Below the pieces are notes generated by a model, which was given only the letters and a program-made list of their open reading frames with translations, did not search any database and had not been told where the DNA came from. Source: Dipteronia dyeriana (lineage: Eukaryota; Streptophyta; Magnoliopsida; Sapindales; Sapindaceae). From it: a stretch of DNA of 64,000 nt. Shown in pieces: positions 43,754 through 54,370 of this stretch. The stretch spans positions 754,001 through 818,000 of the forward strand of contig CM065300.1 of assembly GCA_032871835.1 (NCBI GenBank), given 5' to 3'. The first letter of the stretch is position 1; each line of letters starts with the position of its first letter. The translations under genes and the position numbers were made by a program.

Positions 43754-44908
43754 ATGCCGCATAGGCTTTGCATGAACAAAGATCAACCAAATCCCAAGTG
43801 CGGGTCTAAAATGTGGTTTCTAACTCCTACACCACTCACCATATTCAACCTCACAACATTAATATTTCTAACCCTAATCACCGCTGCCTCCGGTACTACT
43901 TGCCGGACCACTTGTGGCGACATTGCCATAAAATACCCTTTCGGTGTCGACGACGGCTGCGGCGCACCCCAGTACCGCCACATGTTAAACTGCAGCACAG
44001 ACTTGTTCTTTACAACCCCATCAGGAAACTACAAGGTCCAGTCCATCGACTACAAGACCAAAACAATGGTCATATACGACCCTTCCATGTCAACTTGCTC
44101 CATTCTCCAACCCCACCACGATTTCATCATGACGGACATACAATCGGCGATGATGCCACCGTCGCCGGACACCGTTTTCGCTCTCATCAATTGCTCCATC
44201 GACTCTCCGGTGCTCAACCACTACAAGAATCTCTGTTTCAACTTCTCAGACCACTCCTGCGAGGAGCTCTATGGTGGCTGCAATGCGTTCAGGCTCTTTC
44301 ACTTGGTGGCCAACGTTACTTCGCCGCCGTGTTGCTTCACGAGCTATGATACTGTGAAGTACATGAGTATGAATATTTTGGACTGCACGCATTATACGAC
44401 TGTTATCAACACTGATAGCTTGAAGGGTTTGGGGCCGTCGGATTGGGTGTATGGTATTAGATTGTCGTATTCCATGCCGGAGACTGGATGTGATCGGTGT
44501 TCGCAGTCTGGTGGGACTTGTGGGTTCGATACTGAGACTGAAGGGATGACGTGTCTCTGCTCTAGCTCTCTCAATTCTTCTAGAGAATGTGGTAAGAGTT
44601 ATTTTGTTTAAAGTACTAATTATGGTTGTGAATGTTAAATTTATTTTAATAAATTTTAATTTGTTACATTAACTTGTTAAATCTCATGTCCTTAATGAGG
44701 ATACTTGAAATTTGAAATTTGAATCCATCTAGTAAAAGTGTGGGCATAATTAACATTAGATAATGAGGACTATGATGATATTAACTTCTTCTTTTTTACA
44801 GCTCCAGGCACTGGGAGCTATGAAAGAGGGGGCCATGCTTATTCAACGGCATTTTCCCATGCAGTTTTTTGGTTTACGGGAGCATTACTACTTCACATTA
44901 TTTTGTGA
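43754..44908 (+). CDS. Galacturonan-binding WAK-type extracellular protein, no kinase
   Basis: Exon 1 is 43,754-44,591 and exon 2 is 44,802-44,908 (GT-AG, phase 1), 314 residues from the first ATG. The second Met (43,811) gives a better signal peptide (MWFLTPTPLTIFNLTTLIFL). The N-terminal GUB_WAK domain has CRTTCGDIAIKYPFGVDDGC, and the C-terminal WAK-associated part has GCDRCSQSGGTCGFDTETEG followed by a C-L-C. Such domains bind pectin in the cell wall. There is no transmembrane-plus-kinase portion; instead exon 2 encodes a short linker and a hydrophobic end (VFWFTGALLLHIIL), which suits a GPI-anchor signal. Part of this gene is duplicated at 49,231-49,622. Confidence 0.82.
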
Positions 44909-46063
44909 TGTCGTCTCTGTCAATCAATTGAATATTCAGTGTTGTTTTTGCAAACAGATTTTCTTTGTGCACTGTGCATGGTAGTGTACCTTTAATTGCT
45001 AGCTGTTCAGTTATTCAAAATTTTAATTAGTAAATCTAATTCAGACGTTTCTTCCAATTGTAAAATGCACATGTTTACCATAGTTTTATGCAGTTACGTC
45101 TATAGTTCTATATATTTGGGTATGGTTCTTCTCTACATTATGCCGTAAGAGTTGAGAGTTCAGCTTATTGGCTCTGCACATATTAGAAGGACCAAAGTCA
45201 AAATCACTGTCACCGTTAAAAAAAATGGCTCCAAAATCTGTATAAAAACACCATCTTCAAGCAGAGAAATGCTCATTATTAGGTAACCACGGTGGCCACG
45301 GGGAAATGAGGCCTCTGCCGCTGTGCACGGTGGTCGTGGTGAAACTGAAGATAGATGATGAGGGCCCATGACCACCACATCTAGCTTCGTGTTTTGTTTT
45401 GGGCCTTTTGGGCTGTTCGAATTTAACACGTGTTTACCCGTTGGTGCATGGAGTTTCCGCGATTCAACACTCTTCTTGAGCCACTTAAATTATTGTAAGT
45501 CCGGCCCATTTCCTGACACTGCGTCCACTTCAAGAATCGACCGTGACGTGCACGAGGACTCGCTAAAGTGACCGGTTATGCCAGATGTCGGCCTTGACGT
45601 GGAATTTCACATCACCAGAAACCAATGACGTGCTCACTCACGTCAGCGAATCAGCCACGTCAGTATTAAACAGTAGCAAAAATATAAAACGATGCGTTTC
45701 AAACTTTGTATAGTCTACCCTTTACCTTTACCAACAACCATAACGAATTAACGATGATTCAACATCAGTTTTGGTTTGAAAAAATCTCGAAAACCCCCAA
45801 AATCGATGGAAATTGAGTAAAAGAAAAGGAAGAAGAAGAAGAAGAAGAAACAGCCAAAAGGACATCAACAACTGTGTTTCGAGTGACTCCATCGTCGAAT
45901 CAAATAACCCAGCTCAAGCCTCAAGCTGGAAGCATGGAGTTGACGTTTAATTTGCGAACCAATCCACCGTCGTTTCAAATACAGAGTTAAGGTTAACAAA
46001 TCGAATTAACCGAAACCCTAGGTTATGGATTAACTATTATATATTATCCATTTTGGACATATT
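44909..46063. promoter_or_regulatory. Intergenic region with ACGT-motif cluster upstream of tRNA-Ala and importin copy 1
   Basis: At 45,544-45,662 there are five TGACGTG/CACGTCA motifs, including an inverted pair with a 6-base spacer (45,626-45,645). These are bZIP binding cores (TGA, HY5 or unfolded-protein-response types). The cluster is kept in the duplicate at 51,074-51,141. A GAA run lies at 45,834-45,850. No coding region was recognised. Confidence 0.5.
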
Positions 46064-46136
46064 GGGGATGTAGCTCACATGGTAGAGCGCTCGCTTTGCA
46101 TGCGAGAGGTACGGGGTTCGATACCCCGCATCTCCA
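46064..46136 (+). tRNA. tRNA-Ala (UGC anticodon)
   Basis: A full cloverleaf of 73 bases: acceptor GGGGATG/CATCTCC, D stem GCTC/GAGC, anticodon stem CTCGC/GCGAG around loop TTTGCAT (anticodon TGC), T stem CGGGG/CCCCG with loop TTCGATA, and discriminator A. No intron; the CCA is not encoded, as in nuclear genes. A TTTT Pol III stop lies at 46,145-46,148. It sits only about 136 bases before the ATG of the importin copy. Confidence 0.97.
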
Positions 46137-46272
46137 CATTTCTCTTTTCCCGCCCAAATTATTTTTTTTGGGCTCCACCCGATTCACTCTACAAATTTCT
46201 AGGGTTTTGTTTTGTACTTCCTCTCTTGAAACGAAAAAACCCGCGAACCAGAGCCAGAACTAGATTCCTACC

Positions 46273-49206
46273 ATGGACGTCGTCGTCAATCAGGTGGTTC
46301 AGCTGCTAAACGACAAGGTCAGTGTCGACGTCAACGTTATCCATACGGCAACCGACGCTCTCGATCGCTTCTTTATCCTCCATCACTTCGCTCTCTCTCT
46401 CTCTCCTCTCCATTGCCTCCGGTAATATTTCGTCCCCGTTTGCTTAAATCTTCGCCTTTTGATTTCGTTGCTTTGTTTTTATCTCATACAACGCGATAGC
46501 TTCAGCTCAGTACCGACTGTTTTAAGCTAGTTTTAGCTGAATTTGAATCTGCATGTTCAATTGATGACTAAATTAAGCTCGTTGTAGCAAATTTTGAACC
46601 CATACGAACAATTGATGATTGTATTAAGCTCATTTAGTGAAATTAAACGAAAGCAAATAAAATTTAGTGGAAATGTTGACAAAAAATATATATGAAAAAG
46701 TTATCTCAGTCAAGTCAAAATATAGTGTGGGGGTTCGTTTAGGTTATTATTAGGCATTGTTTGGTAGCATTAAACACACACTTTACGTTTTACTTTGTTT
46801 GGTCCTAACCGTCTTGATTCGAAACTTGTTGCTTGAATTTGATGTTTCTGTAAGTTTTTGTATACAATAGGAGGTGAAAAATCAAGGGCAGCAAATTGCT
46901 GCTGCCACATATTTGAAGAACTTTACAAGGCGAAATGTCGAGAGTGATGTTTCCAGCTCAAATATCAGTAAAGAATTCAAGGACCAGCTTCTGCATGCAT
47001 TGCTTCAAGCGGAAAAAGTTTTACTTGAAGCAGTATGCATATGATATCATATGTCTTCTTTGATTTTTTTAATCTTTTCTCTGTAATAATTAATTATTCA
47101 TGGATATTTTTTTATCTGTTCTTTGTTGGTAGTTCCGGGTCATTTTGGTTGCTGAGTTTTTGAAGCAGACTTCTTGGCCTGAACTTGTATCTGAACTACA
47201 GTCAGCTATTCAAAACAGCAACCATATTAACAATGGCGCAAATTGTGGATTGAACACTGTTAATGCCCTCATGGTTCTCCATGCAATCATTAGACCTTTT
47301 CAGGTACTTAATTTATCCCATTTGCTGGATTTTCTCTGATTTGGTTACAATTTTTATTCCATGGTAATTATGCACTGACCAATTTCATTTATGGAGATCG
47401 ATGTAGAAATCATTTTGGATACATCCATAAAATTTGAAGTGAATTAACAAGGATGACAAGTGAGACATTTGATAACAAATGTTATGATCATTAGCCATAT
47501 GGTGGTCACTTTAATTAATAACTTAGCATTCATTCTCTAGCCATTTCTCTTTCTTACTTTTCCTGGTTTCTGGCTGTTGATGTTAAATTCAAAATTTTCC
47601 TGCCAGTACTTTTTGAATCCTAAAGTTGCCAAGGAGCCAGTACCACCACAGCTTGAACTAATTTCAAAGGAAATTCTCGTACCCATGCTAGCAGTGTTCA
47701 GTCAGTTTGTTGAAAAGCTTATTCTAATACCCGTTCTCTTTGTTACCGTCTCCACTCACCACTTCTTTATGATTATTCATGGTAGTGGATTTTATGTTGA
47801 CTGAAACAGGTGTTAGCTGCTGATGGCAGAACAGAACTGGAAATGGAGAAGATCCTTCTCATTGTATGCAAATGCATATATTTTTCTGTAAGTAATACTT
47901 TTATGCTGATGCAAATGGTGAATGGACTTAATGATCCTTAAATTAACAATTACTTGAAGAATACTCATCATTATGATATACAAAATTGATTAGAATGAGA
48001 TGGCCACTGTGCATAATTTGCATGCTTCATTGGAATAGCTGGTGTGTGCCAGAATTTAGAACAGGTGCTTATTAGTTCTATCCATTTTCACATTAAATTT
48101 TACAGGAGTGTCCCTTTGGTTTCTCTTGCATACTCATTGGATTTATACTTTGCTTCTGGCATTTTTTTTTGTTTAAATATGGTTAAATTTATAGGTGAGG
48201 TTTCATATGCCATGTGCTCTGGCTCCTTAATTGCCTTCATTTTGTCATAATCTGGTTGCGATTTTGAGCTCCTTGAAGTTTGATTATGGTGTTACTCTGA
48301 ATGATGGTTATGTGCTGAGGTTGAAAACAGCAAAGAGGAGTTTGCTTATTTTCTGTGCTTTTTCCTCCCTTTTTTCTTAGGTAATTCAAGGTGTGCACAA
48401 ATTTGCTGCAAGGTTTGTTGTTGTTAATACTGTAAATTCTAATTCATATCTTTGTTCTTAACATCAATTCTACCTACACATTTAATCCTTTCTCACCTAC
48501 TTATGCACTGGGTATTCAATTAATAGATTTGGGGTTTATGTTTATGGGTGATTTAGTTGTATATTTACCATGCTTCCGGTTAGTTTAAGGAATAAACTTG
48601 AAAATTATGCATTTCAAAACTATCTGATGATGATTGTGAATTGTTATGGAATGTCACATGTGAAGCTTATTAACTTCACTGCCAATGCTTCTTGGCCTGT
48701 TGCTTTATCGCTCTTCTTTAAACCACCGGTACACTTAGAGTTTTTGGTTAATGCCTAGGCAGGGTTTTAAGTTGTTACCGATTGGATGTAGGTTACATTA
48801 AAATTCTCATTTCCTTTTATCTGTTTCTTTAGTGCCTTCTGTCTATGTGCTATTATCTCAAGCTGTTATCATGTGAACCATGGCAGTTATTTTGGTGTTT
48901 TAATGGCTTATGGTGGCCTGCAAGATGTAAGAAAATCTAACTCCATTTGCTCAACTAGTTAATTATTGTGGAGTGTGGTTTATCAAGAGTCTACAAATGC
49001 AGATTTTAATTCATATATACGATTACAGTTTCTAAGCGGGCAGAAACCTGAATTCACAACAAATCTGGTTTGTAGTCAGGTGCTACCATTTTATACTGTT
49101 TCTGCGTGCTAGTTGCATCTGCAAATTGGGTTCTTGGGGAACTTGTTAGCTGTCTGTCTGAACTTAGAATATTACTCATCTTGGCTTCTTATTTTATTTC
49201 TTTCAA
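46273..49206 (+). pseudogene. Importin-beta-like gene, duplicate copy 1, broken
   Basis: Matches exons 1-6, 13 and 14 of the intact gene at 51,698. Damage: 4 extra bases in a CT run of exon 1, an extra A in exon 2 (GAAAAATC) and about 12 bases lost later in it, the donor after exon 4 changed from GT to CT (47,718), loss of exons 7-12 with the end of exon 6 by one deletion at about 48,360, and a gap in exon 14. It ends at about 49,206, where WAK-type sequence starts. Exon positions: 46,273-46,421; about 46,871-47,033; 47,133-47,303; 47,607-47,717; 47,810-47,887; 48,195-48,360; 48,887-48,926; and from 49,029. It cannot encode a functional transport receptor. Confidence 0.9.
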
Positions 49207-49230
49207 CTGCTCTCCTCATCTCTGCTCTAT

Positions 49231-49622
49231 GGACTCTCCGGTGCTCAACCGTTACAAGAATATCTGTTTCAACTTTTCTAATCACTCCTGTGAGGAGCTC
49301 TACGGCAGCTGCAATGCGTTCAGGCTCTTCCGCTTGGTGGCCAATATTAGTTCACCACCGTGTTGCGTCACTAGCTATGATACTGTGAAGTACATGAGTA
49401 TGAATATTTTGGACTGCACACATTATACGATTGTGCTCAACACCGATAGCTTGAAGGGTTTGGGACTGTCGGATTGGGTTTGTGGTATCAGATTGTTGTA
49501 TTCTATGCTGGAGACCGGATGTGATCGACGTTCACAGTCCGGTGGGACTTGTCGGTTCAATACTTAGACTGAAGGGATGACTTGTCTCTGCTCTAGCTCT
49601 CTCAATTTTGCTAGAGAATGTG
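49231..49622 (+). pseudogene. WAK-type galacturonan-binding gene, 5'-truncated duplicate
   Basis: Corresponds to 44,203-44,592: begins in the middle of exon 1 (DSPVLNRYKNICFNFSNHSCEE) and runs to the exon-end GAATGTG followed by GT. An in-frame TAG falls at 49,565-49,567. The signal peptide and GUB domain are absent. The region where exon 2 should lie (about 50,160-50,330) has lost it. Confidence 0.88.
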
Positions 49623-51496
49623 GTATGTGTTCTTTTGTTTAGAGATTTTTTCTCTGTTTTGTGTTTAATTCAAAGTTAGAACCTAATCTATTACATTAAC
49701 GTGTTAAACCCTATATTCTGAATATTACCTTCGAGTCAATGGTTTAACTTTATGAAAAGTTGACCTCAGACAATTCATTGATTTCTTGATTTATAATAAT
49801 ATTGGCTTTTATTAATCACATTGCAATAGAGGGTGTGTAATGCGTATTTATCTTTCATGTTGCATATGAATTAAGAGTGTTAGTACATTCATGTGATGTT
49901 AATATGTTAATTATTATCATATCTATATCTTGGAAAAAAAACTTGTTAGCGCGTTAATATGTTTATCATGTGTTAAATAATATTATTGCATGGTTATCTA
50001 ACATCTTTAAGTTTTTTAGTTGAAGGACCTACTTACGATTATATAAAATGTAAAATGGTGAAAAAAGAGACAAAATATTACCCCATGTAATCTAACAATT
50101 TAAATTTGAATAGATCTAGATAAAATGTGGACATTCACATTAGATAACGAGGACTATGATGAATGATGATATTATCAACTTAAATAATTACCTAATAATT
50201 TAAATTTTTATGCCCCGTTTAACGATTGAAATTTGAATCGATCCAGATAAATTGTGGATATCACATTTGATATTAATGATAATGACGATTATGATGATGT
50301 TATTAACTTAAACATATTTTCTCTGTGGACTGTGCATATATGGTAAATTCAGTTATTCTAACTTTTAATTTAATCTAATTCAGACATTTCGTCCGATTGT
50401 AAAGTGCACATGTTTTCCATAATCTTATGCAGTAATTACTTCTTCTATGTACTTGTACATGGTTCATGAATATATATATATATAACTCCTCTCTAGCTAG
50501 ATTATACATAAGAGTAAAGAGTTCATCTTATTGGCTCTGGTGAACTAGTTAGAAGGAACAAAGTCAAAAACACTGTCACTGTCAAAAAAAAAAAAAACCC
50601 TTTCTTTAGCAGAGAAATTGAATCCTCCATTAAAATCTCATCGATTAATCAAAAGGTAAAAGATTATATTTTTATGCATAGCGTTGAAGTTTGTGAAACT
50701 GAAACTAGAAGGGACGGCGGCAATACGGCACACGAAGGCCGAAGCTGAACAGAAGAATATGGTGAATTGGTGATGGCAACTTTTTAAAAGAGAAAGAGAG
50801 ACAGGTTGACTGGAAACCACCACGGTGGCCACCGGGGAATGAGGCTCTGCGCATGGTGGTGGTCGTGAAACTGGCTTGGTGTTTGGTTTTGGCTGTTCAG
50901 ATTTAATTAGTGTTACTCGGTGGTGCATGGAGTTTCCGTGCTTCAATACTCTTCTTGGGCCACAAAAAATTAAGTAAGTTCGGCCCATATCCTGACATGG
51001 CATCCACGTCAAGAACCGACCGTGATGTGCATGAGGACTCGCTAACATGACCGTTAATGCCTGGTGTGGGCCGTGACGTGGATTTTTACATCACCATAAT
51101 CTAATGACGTGCTCGCTCACGTCAGCGAATCAGCCACGTCAGTATCGAACGGTACAAAACGATACGTTTTAAACTTTGATTCGACACCAGCTACACCAGC
51201 TTTGGTTGTAAAAAAATCTCTAATAAAACCCCCAAAATCGATGGAGTTGAAAATGGATTGAAATTAATACCAAGAAAAGGAAGAAAAAGAAACAACCAAA
51301 ACGATATCAACAGCTGTGTTTCGAGTGACTCCATCGTCGAATCAAATAACCCAACTCAAGCTGGAGTAGTTGACCGCTAACCACATGACGTTTAGTTTGC
51401 GAAAGAATCCGCCGTCGTTTTAAATACAGGATTATGGTTCACAAACCGAATTAACCAAAATGATTAATTAAAATATATTAGTAAGTTTAACATGTC
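49623..51496. other. Duplicated intergenic region between WAK remnant and second tRNA-Ala
   Basis: Diverged copy of 44,592-46,063. Five motifs are placed as in copy 1; four keep the full ACGT core (51,074-51,080, 51,105-51,111, 51,118-51,124, 51,135-51,141) and the first has become TGATGTG near 51,023. No gene recognised. A 136-codon minus-strand open stretch at 50,638-51,048 has no family signature. Confidence 0.5.
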
Positions 51497-51569
51497 GGGG
51501 ATGTAGCTCACATGGTAGAGCGCTCGCTTTGCATGCGAGAGGTACAGGGTTCGATACCCCGCATCTCCA
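51497..51569 (+). tRNA. tRNA-Ala (UGC), duplicate with a T-stem mismatch
   Basis: Identical to the first copy except one change that makes the T stem CAGGG/CCCCG, an A-C mismatch at its second pair. The anticodon and all other stems are intact. It lies 128 bases before the importin ATG, at the same place as in the first copy. The mismatch may weaken folding or processing, so function is uncertain. Confidence 0.92.
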
Positions 51570-51697
51570 TGTTTCCTTTTTCCCGCCCAAATTATTTTTT
51601 TGGGCACCACCTGATTCGCTCTACAAATTTCTAGGGTTTTATTTTGTACTTTCTTCATTGAAACGAACTACCCGCGAACCAGAACCGGATTACGACC

Positions 51698-54307
51698 ATG
51701 GACGTTGTCATCGTCAATCAGTTGGCTCAACTGCTAAACGACACGCTTAGTGTCGACGTCAACGTTGTTCATACTTCGACAGACGCTCTCGATCGCCTCT
51801 CTATCCTCCCTCACTTCCCTTTCTCTCTCCTCTCCATTGCAGCCGGTAATATTTCGTTTCCGTTTCGCTTAAATCTTTGCCTTTTGATTTCGTTGTTTTG
51901 TTTGTATCTCATTAAACGCTGATCGTTTTAGCTCATTTTTAATCTGCATGTTCAGTTGGTATCTAAATTAAGCTCTTATAGCAAATTTTGTATCTACATG
52001 AACAATTGATGATTGTATTTTGCTCATTTAGTGAAATTAAACGAAAGATCATAAAATCAAAAGTTGACAAAAAATATATATGAAAAAGTGATCTCAGTCA
52101 AGTTAAAACCTAGTGTGGGGGTTCGTTTGGGTTATTATTATTCAGTGTTTGGTAGCATTAAACACACACTTTACTTTTTACTTCGTTCGGTCCTAACAGT
52201 CTTGGTTTGAATTTTGTTGCTTGAATTTGATGTTTGTGTAAGTTTTTGTATGCAATAGGAGGTGAAAATCAAGGGCAGCGGATTGCTGCTGCCACATACC
52301 TGAAGAACTTCACGAGGCGAAATGTTGAGAGCGATTTTGCCAGCTCAAATAGCAGTAAAGAATTCAAAGACCAACTTTTGCTTGCATTGCTTCAGGCAGA
52401 ACCTGCGATTCTTAAAGTTTTAATTGAAGCAGTATGCATAAGATATCATGTGTCTTCTTTGATATTTTTAATCTTTTCTCTGTAATACTTAATTATTCAT
52501 GTTTCTTTTGTTTTTTTGTTTTTTTGTATTTGTTGGTAGTTCCGGATCATTTTGGTTGCTGAGTTTGTGAAGCAGAATTCTTGGCCTGAACTTGTACCTG
52601 AACTACGGTCTGCTATTCAAAACAGTAACCTTATTAACAATGGCGCAAATTGTGGATGTAACACTGTCAATGCCCTCATGGTTCTTCATGCAATCATTAG
52701 ACCTTTTCAGGTACGTTATTTATTCCCATGTGCTGGATTTTTTCTAAGTCGTTTACAATTTTTATTCCATGGCAATTATGCATGACCAATTTCATTTATG
52801 GAGATTGGTGTAGAATTTATTTGGATACATCCATAAAATTTGAAGTGAAGTAACATGGATGGCAAGTGAGACATTCGATAAAAAAATGTTATGATCATTA
52901 AACATATGGTGGTGATTTTAATTAATAACTTCACATTCAATCTCTAACCACTGCTCTCTCTTATTTTTCCTGGTTTCTGGCTATTGATGTTAAATTTAAA
53001 ATCTTCTTGCCAGTACTTTTTGAATCCTAAAGTTCCCAAGGAGCCAGTACCACCACAGCTTGAACTAATTTCAAAGGAAATTCTTGTACCCATGCTAGCA
53101 GTATTCAGTCAGTTTGTTGAAAAGGTTGTTCTATTACCTGTTCCCTTTGTTACCATCTCCACCAACCACTTCTTTATGAAATATTCATGGTAATGAATTT
53201 TAAGTTGACTGAACCAGGTGTTAGCTGCTGATGGCAGAACAGAACAGGAAATGGAGAAGATCCTTCTCATTGTATGCAAATGCATATATTTTTCTGTAAG
53301 TAATACTTTAACCTGATACAAATGGTGAATGGACTTAAGGATCCTTAAGGGTGCGTTTGTTATGCTGGACGGGACGGAACAACTTTTTGTTGTCCCATGT
53401 TTGGTGCGTCATTAGCATGGGACATGACAGAACAACATGGGACAAAAACTATAAAAACTTGTCCAACCTCATACCCTTGGCCAGACAAGTCCGGAAAAAA
53501 CATTTTTACCCGCAAAACTTCCAAAAATTACGAAAGTATCAACTATAAATTAAAACCCCAATTTTTTTCTCTCTCTCCAACGCGATCAGGTTCTTCTTTC
53601 CAAACCGCTGCTACTCATCTCTTCGATCTGCTTCGTTCCAACTTCAATTCCTACACTTCTCAGATCCTCTCTTTTCTCACCCATTTCCATCTCAAATCCT
53701 CGCTTAAACAGGCCATGGAAGATGTTCAATCATGACGCGTGCTCAATCTGTTTTTTTTTCCCAAATTTTCCTAAAGATTTTGTGTATATAAGTTGATTAT
53801 AGATTAACGAAGAAGAGGTTTGATGAAGATCTGGTTTGATGAAGTCTGAATTTTTAAGTAAAAAAAGTTTGTATTTGATTTGATGAAGAATTCGTTTACG
53901 GTGAAGAAAGATGAAGAAACAAAAATCTGGAATGTTTTTCTTTTTTATTAATTTTTTAAATAACAATATTAATCAAAACAAATCAAATAAAAGGAGCGGC
54001 TTGGATTTAAATCTAGGGTTGATTTGGGTGATGAAATGGGAAGATTAAGTGGTGGGTGTTTGGATTAAGTTGACTTATTTTCAGATGTGATAAAGATTTG
54101 ATTGTGTTTGAATCTGATTATTGGTTTGATGAAGTTTGAATTTTTAAGTAAAAAAAGGTAGGATTTTGTACAGAATAACCATAAACTTGTGGACCTCTTT
54201 GTCGAGATGTCTTGTTGGAGAATTTTGAAACAGAGTAGCCATGAATTTTTCTGGTGTAAACGAGTGAGGAGGGAGATGTTGGTGGAGACCAGATTGGATT
54301 TCACCTC

Positions 54308-54370
<63 letters not shown>

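Noticed and set aside
45160..45429. 89-codon minus-strand frame with a hydrophobic segment
   Set aside because: The duplicate region near 50,520-50,880 does not keep the frame, so selection on it is not supported.
53397..53735. 112-codon frame inside the intronic Harbinger-like element
   Set aside because: No transposase motif; the subterminal repeats of the element account for part of it.
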